Source: Moraxellaceae bacterium UBA2031 (GTDB lineage Bacteria; Pseudomonadota; Gammaproteobacteria; Pseudomonadales; Moraxellaceae). Taken from it: a stretch of DNA of 38,370 nucleotides. Shown here piece by piece: positions 8,251 through 16,287 of this stretch. The notes below the pieces were generated by a model, which ran no database searches, was not told where the DNA came from, and was given only the letters and a program-made list of their open reading frames with translations. Location of the stretch: the NCBI GenBank assembly GCA_002333145.1, contig DDBN01000075.1:20311-58680 (forward strand), in the 5' to 3' direction. Position 1 is the stretch's first letter. Each line of letters begins with the position of its first letter. The translations under genes were made by a program, and so were the position numbers.

Positions 8251-9132
8251 TCAATCAGGCTCTATATAGTCCTGCGGCCGAAGCACCAGCACATCACAGT
8301 CTACGCGAGGCAGAATATCCTCGGCAGTATTACCCAGCCAAAAGGCAGCAAACCCCGATCGCGCTACTGTTCCCAATAGCAGGCAATCCACCGACTCTTG
8401 GCGAACCAGCTCGGGCAGGGCTACGTCAGGTCGGCCCGGCAGCACCTTGACCACTGCTGCCGCAAGACCAAAGCCCGCCGCCTGCTTCTCGATAGACTCG
8501 CGATAAGTAGACTCCAAGTCTGCCGCTACGTAACTGGCTGCATAAGCATCTCCCATCAAGGGAACCAGCTCTGCTGGGTTGGGCAAAGCAGACAAGACGC
8601 GTATCTGGGCATCAAAACAGGGTGCCAATGCCTGCAGATGCTCGATTACCACCTGATTCAGCAAGCGATGCGCCGCATCTTCTGCTCCTGCGCCCAATGC
8701 TGCCGCCAGAATACGAGGCGCCGCCGCACGTCGGACTAGCAGCATTGGACACGGCAGATGCCGCAGCAATGGCCGCCAATCCTCCAAATAGTCGCTCGCA
8801 ATCAGCAGCAAATCCGCCTCAAAGCGCCGTGCCTCATGCAGAATTAGCTCGCCGGGATGCGTCGTCGCTACTGGCGAAAACTCGGTACCCTCCGGTGCTT
8901 CGGCCTGCATCTCATCCCGCCACCAGTGCTGAGCTGCTATTTCCGCATTATGTTCTGCCATGCTTTGAAGACCCGGTGCAAGCTCCAATCCTGGCTTCAC
9001 ATCTGGCGCAACCGGCACCAGCACTTGTAACACTGCGCCAGTTGCTTTCGCCCAAGCCTGTGCCTGCAACCAAGCTGGCTGATCGGCACGTTCCGCAGCC
9101 AAAACCACCATAATTGTCTTAAAAGGCAACAT
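8251..9132 (-). CDS. uspE: Tandem universal stress protein, UspE-like
   Basis: This 293-residue protein has two UspA domains, at about 1-140 and 150-293. The second carries the nucleotide-binding-type loop GTVARSGFAAFWLGNTAED, very like the UspE signature. UspE proteins are cytoplasmic and contribute to stress survival, motility and adhesion. A longer frame begins at 9165, but AAGGAG at 9140-9145 sits 7 bases before the ATG at 9132, fixing the start as MLPFKTIMVVLAA. The gene is divergent from fnr, and uspE is also next to fnr in enterobacteria, which supports both calls. Fnr/Anr control is plausible, but I see no full TTGAT-N4-ATCAA site in the gap. Confidence 0.85.
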   Translation of the reverse strand: MLPFKTIMVVLAAERADQPAWLQAQAWAKATGAVLQVLVPVAPDVKPGLELAPGLQSMAEHNAEIAAQHWWRDEMQAEAPEGTEFSPVATTHPGELILHEARRFEADLLLIASDYLEDWRPLLRHLPCPMLLVRRAAAPRILAAALGAGAEDAAHRLLNQVVIEHLQALAPCFDAQIRVLSALPNPAELVPLMGDAYAASYVAADLESTYRESIEKQAAGFGLAAAVVKVLPGRPDVALPELVRQESVDCLLLGTVARSGFAAFWLGNTAEDILPRVDCDVLVLRPQDYIEPD

Positions 9133-9158
9133 CAGAACTCTCCTTGATAAATACGGTA

Positions 9159-9183
9159 CTGCCATAACTCATAGCAATGGCAG
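9159..9183. repeat. Inverted repeat in the uspE-fnr divergent region
   Basis: CTGCCAT at 9159-9165 is matched by its reverse complement ATGGCAG at 9177-9183 with an 11-base spacer. It lies 27-51 bases upstream of the uspE start and about 100 bases before the fnr start. It could be an operator or a leader hairpin. It does not match the Fnr consensus. Confidence 0.35.
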
Positions 9184-9238
9184 CTCTTCTTCGCCCCTTC
9201 AAGTGCTGTGTTCAGCTTCTAAAGTGGCTAGGCTCTGT

Positions 9239-9244
9239 TATGAT
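9239..9244 (+). promoter_or_regulatory. Possible -10 element for fnr
   Basis: TATGAT matches the sigma-70 -10 consensus at five of six positions and lies 40 bases before the chosen fnr start. No good -35 hexamer is found at the right distance, so the call is weak. Confidence 0.3.
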
Positions 9245-9283
9245 GAAACAATACTAATTAATCGCCTTACATGTGATCTAACT

Positions 9284-10054
9284 ATGTCTGACAGCCCCAG
9301 CCACACTACGCCCATCATCGTTCGCACCCTGCGCGAGTCGAACTGTGCCGATTGTGCGCTAAACCCAGTTTGCCTGCCTCCTGCGGTTGAGGATATACAT
9401 CTGGATAAGCTCGACAACATTATCGAGCGTAATCGCCCGCTTCAACGGGGCAACCACCTGTTTCACGAGCGCCAGGCCTTCGAGGCGGTTTATGCAGTGC
9501 GCTCCGGCGCTATCAAAGCCTATACCACGCTGCCCGGCGGTGAAGAGCAAGTGACTGGCTTCTACCTTCCGGGAGAGATTGTTGGTCTGGATGCCATCAA
9601 TAATCGCCAGCACGCCAGCTCGGCGGTTGCGCTGGAAACTACTGCCGTCTGCACCATCCCTTTTGGTGATCTAGAACAGCTGTCCATGGAGATTCCTGGC
9701 CTGCAACATCACCTCTTTAAGCTGATGAGCCAGGAAATTCAGAGCGATCAACAGTTGATGGTTTTGCTCAGTAAGCGCACAGCAGAAGAACGTATCGCCT
9801 CGCTGCTGCTGTCACTTTCAGCCCGCCACAAGCGTCGTCGCTTGTCTGACGCTAACTTCCGCCTGCCCATGTCGCGCTCCGACATCGGTAACTATTTGGG
9901 CTTGGCCGTAGAAACGGTCAGTCGTATTTTCACTCGATTCCAGCAGATGGGAGTTCTTGGGGTCGTCGGCAAAGAAATCACCATTCTGAATCGCCCACAG
10001 CTCTGCCTTTTGGCCGAGCCCGCTAGCGAACTCAATCAGGCCAGTGGCACCTGA
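9284..10054 (+). CDS. fnr: Fnr/Anr-type oxygen-sensing transcriptional regulator
   Basis: This is a CRP/FNR-family regulator of 256 residues from the ATG at 9284. The [4Fe-4S] ligands Cys21, Cys24, Cys30 and Cys123 are each shifted by one from E. coli FNR Cys20, 23, 29 and 122, so oxygen sensing should be intact. The cyclic-nucleotide-binding-like beta-roll spans about 35-150, and the dimerisation helix is at about 140-170. The recognition helix has Glu210, Ser213 and Arg214 (ETVSR), which reads TTGAT half-sites. A GTG at 9203 would add 27 residues absent from the family, so the ATG is preferred, though its Shine-Dalgarno is weak. It should control anaerobic or micro-aerobic respiration genes. 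Confidence 0.95.
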   Translation: MSDSPSHTTPIIVRTLRESNCADCALNPVCLPPAVEDIHLDKLDNIIERNRPLQRGNHLFHERQAFEAVYAVRSGAIKAYTTLPGGEEQVTGFYLPGEIVGLDAINNRQHASSAVALETTAVCTIPFGDLEQLSMEIPGLQHHLFKLMSQEIQSDQQLMVLLSKRTAEERIASLLLSLSARHKRRRLSDANFRLPMSRSDIGNYLGLAVETVSRIFTRFQQMGVLGVVGKEITILNRPQLCLLAEPASELNQASGT

Positions 10055-10124
10055 CCGCGGGATCACTCCCGCTGCCTCAATGAGCATCAACGCTTGACCC
10101 TCCCTAGCCTGCACATCAAGATAG

Positions 10125-10142
10125 CCCGTGTGATGACACGGG
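10125..10142. repeat. Short perfect hairpin upstream of the DUF962 gene
   Basis: CCCGTGT at 10125-10131 and ACACGGG at 10136-10142 form a 7-bp perfect stem with a GATG loop, ending 13 bases before the DUF962 start. A second small hairpin, GCGGGA/TCCCGC, lies at 10057-10072 just after the fnr stop. Neither is followed by a T tract, so they are not classical terminators. Confidence 0.4.
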
Positions 10143-10155
10143 ACGAGATGACTGC

Positions 10156-10470
10156 ATGAACCCACCCGAAACCAGATTCTCCCGCTTTAGCGATTTTTAC
10201 CCTTATTACTTAAGCGAGCACGCAGACCAGACCTGCCGCCGGCTGCACTTTATCGGCACCACGCTGGTCATTGCCATCTTAGTAACCACCCTCATTACCA
10301 GTCATTTTATGCTGCTCTGGTTTGCCCCTGTGACAGGCTATGGTTTCGCGTGGATTGGCCACTACGTTTTCGAGCAAAATCACCCTGCCACGTTCAAATA
10401 CCCCTTTTACAGCCTTTGGGGAGACTTTGTGATGTACAAAGACATGCTAACTGGCAAAATAACCTTTTGA
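10156..10470 (+). CDS. DUF962 / Mpo1-like small membrane protein
   Basis: This 104-residue protein matches the DUF962 family, whose yeast member Mpo1 is an Fe(II)-dependent dioxygenase that alpha-oxidises 2-hydroxy fatty acids. Conserved features are FYPYYLSEH with His22, RRLHFIGT with His31, a hydrophobic segment at about 32-60, GHYVFEQNHP with His69 and His76, and the terminal GDFVMYKDMLTGKI. These histidines are the likely metal ligands. Bacterial members have no well-established substrate, so a fatty-acid oxidation role here is inference. It lies about 100 bases after fnr and 54 bases before the adenylate cyclase start on the same strand, so co-transcription with the cyclase is likely. 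Confidence 0.85.
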   Translation: MNPPETRFSRFSDFYPYYLSEHADQTCRRLHFIGTTLVIAILVTTLITSHFMLLWFAPVTGYGFAWIGHYVFEQNHPATFKYPFYSLWGDFVMYKDMLTGKITF

Positions 10471-10524
10471 TTCATACTGCCCGCCTTGTTACGCGGCAGC
10501 TTATTCCGAGTGGATATACAACAC

Positions 10525-11910
10525 ATGCTGACCACTGGACAAAAAAAAGAACACCACGTCACAGTTACACCCCAAAACACCCGCATGCTGGCTTACATTG
10601 TGGCCGGCTGTATTTTTGCAGCGGGGATTTATAAGGGTTACTACGGCAATAGCGTCATTGCCATCATCCCGCTGACCCTGCTGGTGCCGTGGGGAATCCG
10701 CTGGCTAAGTGACTGGCTTGCAGACCGCCACCCTGACCAGCAACAAGGCGCCCTTCTATTGGTAGATGCCTCTGCTACCGGCATCGCTATCGCTGCCGCC
10801 GGCTACAGTCTTGTTCCCACACTCACACTTCTCGGCATTCTGCTCGCCAGTGCCATGGCCTTTGGCAATCTTTTCTTGGTTACGCTGGCGGCGTTTACCT
10901 GCCTAACGGCCAGCCTGCTAGGGGGACTAATTTTCGGCTTCACCATCGCCCCCTACGCCAGCACACCTATCGAAATGACCTTCGTGGCCATTACCGGATT
11001 TACCTGTTATGTCGGTCTTTCCGCATTCTATATCCGTGAGCAGTCACGAAACCTGCTCTATGCCAAGAACCAAATCCTTGAGCAGCAAGAGCAAGCCATA
11101 CAGCTTTCACGCAAGGTCATGAAGTACCTGCCGACTCAAGTGTGGGAATCCATCTTCTCTGGCCGTCGTGAGGCAAAACTGCAGAATCACCGTAAAAAGC
11201 TGTCTATCTTCTTTTCTGACATCAAGGACTTCACCGAAACCACGGATGAAATGTCCCCGGATGCGCTGACAGAGATGCTCAACTATTACTTTGACCAAAT
11301 GTCGACCATCGCATTGCGTTATGGCGGCACTATCGACAAGTTTATTGGCGATGCCATCCTGATTTTCTATGGCGACCCAGGCACAAAAGGCGCTAAAGAA
11401 GATGCCGTCGCTTGTGTCTCCATGGCAATTGATATGCGCAAGCAGATGCAGGTAATGCGCCAGAAGTGGAAAAGTATGGGCGTAGAAAAACCGCTACATA
11501 TTCGTATGGGCATTACGACAGGCTACTGTCATGTCGGCAATTTTGGCTCAGAGTCTCGCATGGATTACACCATCATCGGCCGTGACGCTAATCTGGCCTC
11601 GCGCCTGCAGAATGCCGCGGATGTAGATGAAATCCTGATCTCGAATGATACCTACCTGCTCGTCAGGGACCGCATCATGTGCCGCGAAAAAGGTGTGGTA
11701 CGCCTGCGCGGCATCAATAATCCCGTTCAGGTGTGGGAAGTTATGGATTTCCGATCTGACATGGGCGCACAAACGACTTGGATTGAATGTGAGCTCGATG
11801 GTTTTGCGATGCTGATGGATACCAATAAGATCAAAAACTATGACAAAGAGCGTATCGTAAAATCGCTGGAAGCGGCTGCGCAGAAACTCAAGGATAAGCG
11901 GATCGTCTGA
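10525..11910 (+). CDS. cyaB: Membrane-anchored class III adenylate cyclase, CyaB-like
   Basis: From the ATG at 10525 this is a 461-residue protein; the frame extends to a TTG at 10486, which I consider less likely. An N-terminal region of about six hydrophobic segments (20-172) resembles the MASE2 sensor of Pseudomonas CyaB. A short helix then leads into a class III cyclase domain (about 225-405). The metal-binding aspartates are Asp232 (FFSDIKDFT) and Asp276 (DKFIGDA). Lys272 and Asp347 fit adenine recognition, and Asn356 and Arg360 fit transition-state binding, so ATP is the expected substrate. It should supply cAMP to a Crp/Vfr-type regulator. The sensed signal is unknown. Confidence 0.9.
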   Translation: MLTTGQKKEHHVTVTPQNTRMLAYIVAGCIFAAGIYKGYYGNSVIAIIPLTLLVPWGIRWLSDWLADRHPDQQQGALLLVDASATGIAIAAAGYSLVPTLTLLGILLASAMAFGNLFLVTLAAFTCLTASLLGGLIFGFTIAPYASTPIEMTFVAITGFTCYVGLSAFYIREQSRNLLYAKNQILEQQEQAIQLSRKVMKYLPTQVWESIFSGRREAKLQNHRKKLSIFFSDIKDFTETTDEMSPDALTEMLNYYFDQMSTIALRYGGTIDKFIGDAILIFYGDPGTKGAKEDAVACVSMAIDMRKQMQVMRQKWKSMGVEKPLHIRMGITTGYCHVGNFGSESRMDYTIIGRDANLASRLQNAADVDEILISNDTYLLVRDRIMCREKGVVRLRGINNPVQVWEVMDFRSDMGAQTTWIECELDGFAMLMDTNKIKNYDKERIVKSLEAAAQKLKDKRIV

Positions 11911-11916
11911 TATTTT

Positions 11917-11942
11917 GATATTGCCGCTTGAACGGCAATATC
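11917..11942. repeat. Hairpin between cyaB and hpt, overlapping the hpt stop codon
   Basis: GATATTGCCG at 11917-11926 and CGGCAATATC at 11933-11942 form a 10-bp perfect stem around CTTGAA. It occupies almost the entire 30-base gap between the convergent genes and includes the first bases of the hpt stop codon. Neither side has a proper T tract, so termination would be weak or factor-dependent. Confidence 0.55.
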
Positions 11943-12273
11943 AGAGAAAGTTGGTGAGCAATTTCGTCGCACGTTGTTGCTCATCACTGATGCGTGCGAG
12001 CAAGCCATCCATTCTTTCTGGGCTCTCTCCCATCACTGCCTCTTCAAGCTCACGACAGACATCCGTCAAACACTCGAGTCCTAGATTGGCACTGGCACCT
12101 TTCAGGCTGTGGACGGTCAGACGTAACGCTTCGTTATCACCTCGTGCATAAGCATCATGCAGGCCTTTTACGCGCACAGTTGAATCCTGAATATAGGTAG
12201 ATACAAGCACAGGAAACTCGTCATCCAATATTTCCCGTAACTCTTCGAGCAGATCCTCATCCAGATAGCGCAC
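11941..12273 (-). CDS. Histidine phosphotransfer (Hpt) domain protein
   Basis: This is a stand-alone Hpt protein, which accepts a phosphoryl group from a hybrid kinase and passes it to a response regulator. The phospho-acceptor lies in VHSLKGASANLG, His55 from the GTG start. The whole protein is one four-helix bundle, with a C-terminal pair of helices containing CRELEEAV. The open frame begins at a TTG at 12300, but AAGGAG lies 6 bases before the GTG at 12273, so I take that as the start (110 residues). No kinase or receiver gene is nearby, so partners must be elsewhere, as with orphan HptB in Pseudomonas. It converges on cyaB. Confidence 0.85.
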   Translation of the reverse strand: MRYLDEDLLEELREILDDEFPVLVSTYIQDSTVRVKGLHDAYARGDNEALRLTVHSLKGASANLGLECLTDVCRELEEAVMGESPERMDGLLARISDEQQRATKLLTNFL

Positions 12274-12456
12274 AACCCTCTCCTTGCCAGTGCCAGTCAA
12301 TATCCATTGTCGTTAGTGCGAGTATTCCATGCCTGACACCAACATGGCCAGCCATGCCGCGAAGAAGTCACCTGTCTTCTCCTCATAATGCCTGCAAAAG
12401 AGCATTGCACTAGAGATCAAAAACACGAAAGCTTGCAGCAACCCGAAGGAGGCTCC

Positions 12457-12849
12457 ATGCCCACCGCATTACCTGCACCTGATATCGAGATCTACCTGCA
12501 AGCGGCCGACTCCGCCGTCATTAAGGACTGGCTGGAGCAGCGCTTCAGCCAAGGAGAAGCTCTCATCTGGCGAACTGCCGGAAAAAAAAGCTGGAAGACA
12601 ACGCTGACTCATCAGGACCAGCACATTCCCGTACAGATCATTGAAGGAGCCAGTCCCGGCTTTGTCTCCGTCTGGTTTGATAGCCCTCACACACCTTGGG
12701 CCAACGACCACGACTGCGCACGGGAAGTCTTTCAGTCGCTTGGTGGCGTCATCCGCGCAACAGTCGGTAGCTGGCAAGAGGGTGACGATCCTGACCTGTG
12801 GTGGGAAATCAGTGACTCTGGCGAATGTGAGTTGCACTGGCCTGGCTAA
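12457..12849 (+). CDS. Small acidic, tryptophan-rich protein of unknown function
   Basis: I do not recognise this family. From the ATG at 12457 it has 130 residues. A strong GAAGGAGG ribosome site ends 4 bases before it, which favours this start over the ATG at 12388. There is no signal peptide or membrane segment, so it should be cytoplasmic. It is acidic and has eight tryptophans, including DLWWEISDSGECELHWPG at the C-terminus and VSVWFDSPHTPW in the middle. Alternating strand-like stretches (IPVQIIEG, FVSVWFD, LWWEISD, ECELHW) suggest a small alpha/beta fold. The patatin-like gene follows 95 bases later on the same strand. The good ribosome site argues that it is a real gene. Confidence 0.7.
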   Translation: MPTALPAPDIEIYLQAADSAVIKDWLEQRFSQGEALIWRTAGKKSWKTTLTHQDQHIPVQIIEGASPGFVSVWFDSPHTPWANDHDCAREVFQSLGGVIRATVGSWQEGDDPDLWWEISDSGECELHWPG

Positions 12850-12944
12850 CCTTCCGTCCCGCTTTTTACCACCTTGGCGTCTTATGCCTTTGCATTCATG
12901 CCCACACTGCTAGACTGAGTACTTGCGCAGAGGGAGGCCCGCGT

Positions 12945-14162
12945 ATGAGCTCGCTCAACAAAAAAAGTACCGGTCTTATCCTGTCTGGAGGAGGGGCTCG
13001 AGCCGCCTATCAGGTGGGTGTACTACGAGCGATTGCCGAAACACTTCCCCCTGGCTGCCACAATCCGTTCAATATCATTTGTGGCACTTCTGCCGGTGGG
13101 CTTAATGCTACCGGACTTGCCACGCATGCTGAGTGCCTGCAAAACGGAATCACCATGCTGGAAAGTGTGTGGGGCCAGTTTCGCAGTCATCAGGTCTACC
13201 GTACTGACTGGCCAGGTGTGATTCACCGAGCAGTACGCTGGATTTGGACCATGGCCTTCGGTCGCCTGCGCAGGGATTTACCTGTCTCACTGCTAGACAA
13301 CAGCCCCTTACGCGAGCTGCTCAGCGCTCACTTGCCATTAGAACGTGTTCAGCAGTCCATCGATAACGGATTTCTTGATGCGCTGTGTATTACCGCCTCC
13401 GGTTACTCTACGGGCGAATCTGTAAGCTTCTTTCAGGGAGCACCGCACCTCAGCGGCTGGAATCGCTCGCGCCGTGTCGGCGTTCAAACCGCCATTTCTA
13501 TTGATCACTTGCTTGCATCAGCCGCCATTCCGATGCTGTTTCCGGCAGTACGGGTAAACCGTGAGTACTTTGGCGACGGCGCCGTGCGTCAGCACACCCC
13601 GATCAGCCCTGCTTTGCATCTGGGTGCCGAGCGCGTCATGGTCATTGGTGTGGGCGGCCACCCTGCCGGGCCAAGTCGGGAAAAAACACTGAGCTATCCC
13701 AGCATTGCCCAAATTGTCAGCCATATCCTAAGCAGTTCTTTTACCGACAGCCTGGAAGCAGACATCGAACGCCTGACTCGCATCAACCGCACGATCAGTC
13801 TCGTCCCAGAAGAAAGTCGGCACCTGCTCTCTTTGCACCCTGTGGATGTTTTGGTCATTACACCGTCCGCCCAAGTGCTTGATGCCATCGCCATGCGCCA
13901 TGCCGAGAGCCTGCCCAAAAGTATTCGTTTTTTTGTGCAGGGATCAGGAGCCACCAAACGTTCAGGCTCTGGCGTACTGAGCTACTTGCTGTTTGAGGCG
14001 GCCTATTGTCAGGACCTTATGCAACTTGGCTATACCGATGGTTGTGAACGCAAGGAGGAGATCCGAAGGTTTTTCAATATTGAAGAGGCCGCAACACCAG
14101 AGCCATCAACCTCCAGCACGACTGCGAGCAATGTCGTCGAGTTCAAGCGTAACGAAGCTTAA
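12945..14162 (+). CDS. Patatin-like phospholipase family protein
   Basis: This 405-residue patatin-fold hydrolase has the oxyanion-hole glycines SGGGARAAYQVGVL at 14-27, the nucleophile Ser49 in GTSAGG, and the dyad aspartate Asp211 in FGDGAVR. The catalytic Ser-Asp dyad is therefore complete and the protein should hydrolyse phospholipids or other acyl esters. No signal peptide is visible, so it is probably cytoplasmic or peripheral at the inner membrane. The last ~30 residues are Thr/Ser-rich and probably disordered. GGGAGG precedes the ATG by about 8 bases. It converges on tesB with only 27 bases between them, containing a weak GGGCA/TGCCC hairpin. Confidence 0.9.
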   Translation: MSSLNKKSTGLILSGGGARAAYQVGVLRAIAETLPPGCHNPFNIICGTSAGGLNATGLATHAECLQNGITMLESVWGQFRSHQVYRTDWPGVIHRAVRWIWTMAFGRLRRDLPVSLLDNSPLRELLSAHLPLERVQQSIDNGFLDALCITASGYSTGESVSFFQGAPHLSGWNRSRRVGVQTAISIDHLLASAAIPMLFPAVRVNREYFGDGAVRQHTPISPALHLGAERVMVIGVGGHPAGPSREKTLSYPSIAQIVSHILSSSFTDSLEADIERLTRINRTISLVPEESRHLLSLHPVDVLVITPSAQVLDAIAMRHAESLPKSIRFFVQGSGATKRSGSGVLSYLLFEAAYCQDLMQLGYTDGCERKEEIRRFFNIEEAATPEPSTSSTTASNVVEFKRNEA

Positions 14163-14189
14163 AATGGGGCATTCCTTTGCCCTTACAAC

Positions 14190-15062
14190 TCAATACTTTT
14201 CTGGCACCTCGCGCAGACGCATCAAGCCCTCCTGTGCGGTACTGGCAACCAGCCGACCATCCTGAGCATAAATAAGCCCACGGTTCAGGCCTCGTGAACT
14301 AGCAGAATTCGGCGCATCCATTTCATAAAGTAGCCACTCATCCATGCGGAATGGACGGTGAAACCACATAGCATGGTCAATGCTCGCAGCCTGCAGGTTG
14401 TTCTGCATAAACGAGACGCCATGAGGCAGCATGGCCGTACCCATCAAGGCATAGTCTGACGCAAACGCTAATATGCACTGATGCAGAAAAGGATCATCTG
14501 GCAAACGCGTTTGTGCACGCATCCAGTGAAAGCGCTTAGCCTCCTGTTTCACGGGCGCAAATGGATTAACCGGATTGATCGGACGAATCTCAATCGGCCG
14601 CTCACGGGCAAAAACATCACGAATCTTTTCCGGGATCATCGGGGCCACTTTTTGGCGTAACTCTGTTTCACTGAGAATGCCATCTGGCCCATCAACCACC
14701 GGCATCTCAGCCTGATGCTCCAGCCCTTCTTCCATCACCGCAAACGACGCCGACATGATGAATATGGTTTCACCATGCTGAATGGCTTTTACCATACGCG
14801 TGGAAAAACTTTTGCCATCTCGAACCCTGTCAACTTGGTACACAATAGGAGCCGTGGTATCACCCGCGCGCAGAAAATAACCGTGCATCGAATTCGCTAG
14901 CCGCCCATCTGTTGTCCGTCCCGCTGCCATAAGAGCCTGCGCCAAGACCTGACCACCAAATACATTCTTGCCCACAATATTCAGGCTGGAACCCCGAAAT
15001 AAATTGGCTTCTATCGCTTCCAGATCAAGAAGGTCCAACACCTCCTGCATCACCTGAGTCAT
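14190..15062 (-). CDS. tesB: Acyl-CoA thioesterase II
   Basis: This 290-residue double-hotdog thioesterase releases free fatty acid and CoA from medium- to long-chain acyl-CoA. The catalytic set of E. coli TesB (Asp204, Thr228, Gln278) corresponds to Asp203 (FASDYAL), Ser228 (SIDHAMWFHRPF) and Gln277 (STAQEGLMR). The Thr-to-Ser change is conservative. The N-terminal hotdog includes FGGQVLAQALMAA and MHGYFLRAGD. GAGG lies 7 bases before the ATG. corA ends 77 bases upstream on the same strand with no evident terminator, so read-through from corA is possible. Confidence 0.95.
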   Translation of the reverse strand: MTQVMQEVLDLLDLEAIEANLFRGSSLNIVGKNVFGGQVLAQALMAAGRTTDGRLANSMHGYFLRAGDTTAPIVYQVDRVRDGKSFSTRMVKAIQHGETIFIMSASFAVMEEGLEHQAEMPVVDGPDGILSETELRQKVAPMIPEKIRDVFARERPIEIRPINPVNPFAPVKQEAKRFHWMRAQTRLPDDPFLHQCILAFASDYALMGTAMLPHGVSFMQNNLQAASIDHAMWFHRPFRMDEWLLYEMDAPNSASSRGLNRGLIYAQDGRLVASTAQEGLMRLREVPEKY

Positions 15063-15139
15063 TCCAATACCTCACTATCAAACTGGTCAAAAAGCCTAAA
15101 TCAGATTCTGTTTGAGGGAAATACCTTTACCCCAACCGA

Positions 15140-16117
15140 TTAAAGCCAGCCTGCCTTGCGCAAACGTCTAAACAAAAGCACACAAAGCAGCATCATCACG
15201 CCGAGTGATGTCGGATAACCATAATGCCAACGCAACTCAGGCATGACATCAAAGTTCATCCCGTAAAAACTGGCAATCATGGTAGGAACAGCCAAGATGG
15301 CGGCCCAAGAGGCCAGACGCTTCACTACCTCGTTCTGACCCACCGTAATCAATGCCAAATGAACTTCCAATGCTGCGCTCAGCATTTCATTAATTGCCAC
15401 CACCGCATCATTAATGCGAATGACATGATCGTAGATATCCCGGAAATACGGATTCATGTCATCCGAGACCAAATCATTGTCGATATGCATGAGTTCGTTA
15501 CAAATGTCTTGCATCGGTGATGCTGACAGGCGCAACTGTACAAGGTCTCGCTTCAGGTCATAAAGACGGCGAATAGTGTGACGGCGAAACGACCCCTCAA
15601 AAATATCTCCCTCAAGAAGTCGCAAGTGCGATCGGTACGCCTCAACCACAGGAAAATAATTGTCGATCACAAAGTCCATGATGGAATGCAGCACATACCC
15701 CGGGCCATGCATCATCATCCGGGGATGAAGCTCACAACGCTCACGCACTGAGGCATAAGACTGCGAAGCACCGTGACGAATCGACATCACAAAACGCGGC
15801 CCCAGAATGACATGCGTCTCACCTTGCCGTGATTCTTCTCCGACCATGCGTGCGGTATGCATAACGACAAACAAAACATCATCATGCAACTCCAGCTTGG
15901 GGCGCTGGTGGGCTCGATACGCATCCTCAACCACAAGATCATGCAAACCAAACTCGGCCTGCACCTGCTTCATTACAGCGACATCTGGCTCATGCATCCC
16001 CAGCCATACGAAGGTATCCTGCTCCTCCAGACTTTCGCTGATTTGGTCGATAGGAATATCGCGCAACTTCAAGCCGCTGCGTCGGCTGTAGACAACACAA
16101 TTGACAACCATGGTCAT
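15140..16117 (-). CDS. corA: CorA family magnesium/divalent cation transporter
   Basis: This 325-residue inner-membrane channel has the signature YGMNF (GMN at about 286-288), where the first transmembrane helix ends, followed by the periplasmic loop DVMPELRWHYGYP and the second helix, then the basic tail FRRLRKAGW. The large N-terminal cytoplasmic domain has the mixed alpha/beta funnel pattern of CorA. It should form pentamers importing Mg2+ and perhaps Co2+ or Ni2+. Two in-frame ATGs lie at 16117 and 16111. Neither has a strong ribosome site; the first is used. It is divergent from the esterase gene across 170 bases. Confidence 0.95.
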   Translation of the reverse strand: MTMVVNCVVYSRRSGLKLRDIPIDQISESLEEQDTFVWLGMHEPDVAVMKQVQAEFGLHDLVVEDAYRAHQRPKLELHDDVLFVVMHTARMVGEESRQGETHVILGPRFVMSIRHGASQSYASVRERCELHPRMMMHGPGYVLHSIMDFVIDNYFPVVEAYRSHLRLLEGDIFEGSFRRHTIRRLYDLKRDLVQLRLSASPMQDICNELMHIDNDLVSDDMNPYFRDIYDHVIRINDAVVAINEMLSAALEVHLALITVGQNEVVKRLASWAAILAVPTMIASFYGMNFDVMPELRWHYGYPTSLGVMMLLCVLLFRRLRKAGWL

Positions 16118-16287
16118 GACTTACGAATTCCATTAGGGCTCATGGCTAAACAATAGCAGGAAGCACCCCTGTTTTACCCGTAACAACTGAAATCACCCGC
16201 CTGATCCCGCCGCTAATCTGCCATCCCATTCTTTGACAAATCTGTAGCCATCGCGTACCACTCGCACTTTACTACCGGGAGGCCATC

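Noticed and set aside
9144..9157. TTGAT half-site considered as an Fnr box before uspE
   Set aside because: The second half reads ACGGT instead of ATCAA, and the half-site overlaps the uspE ribosome-binding site.
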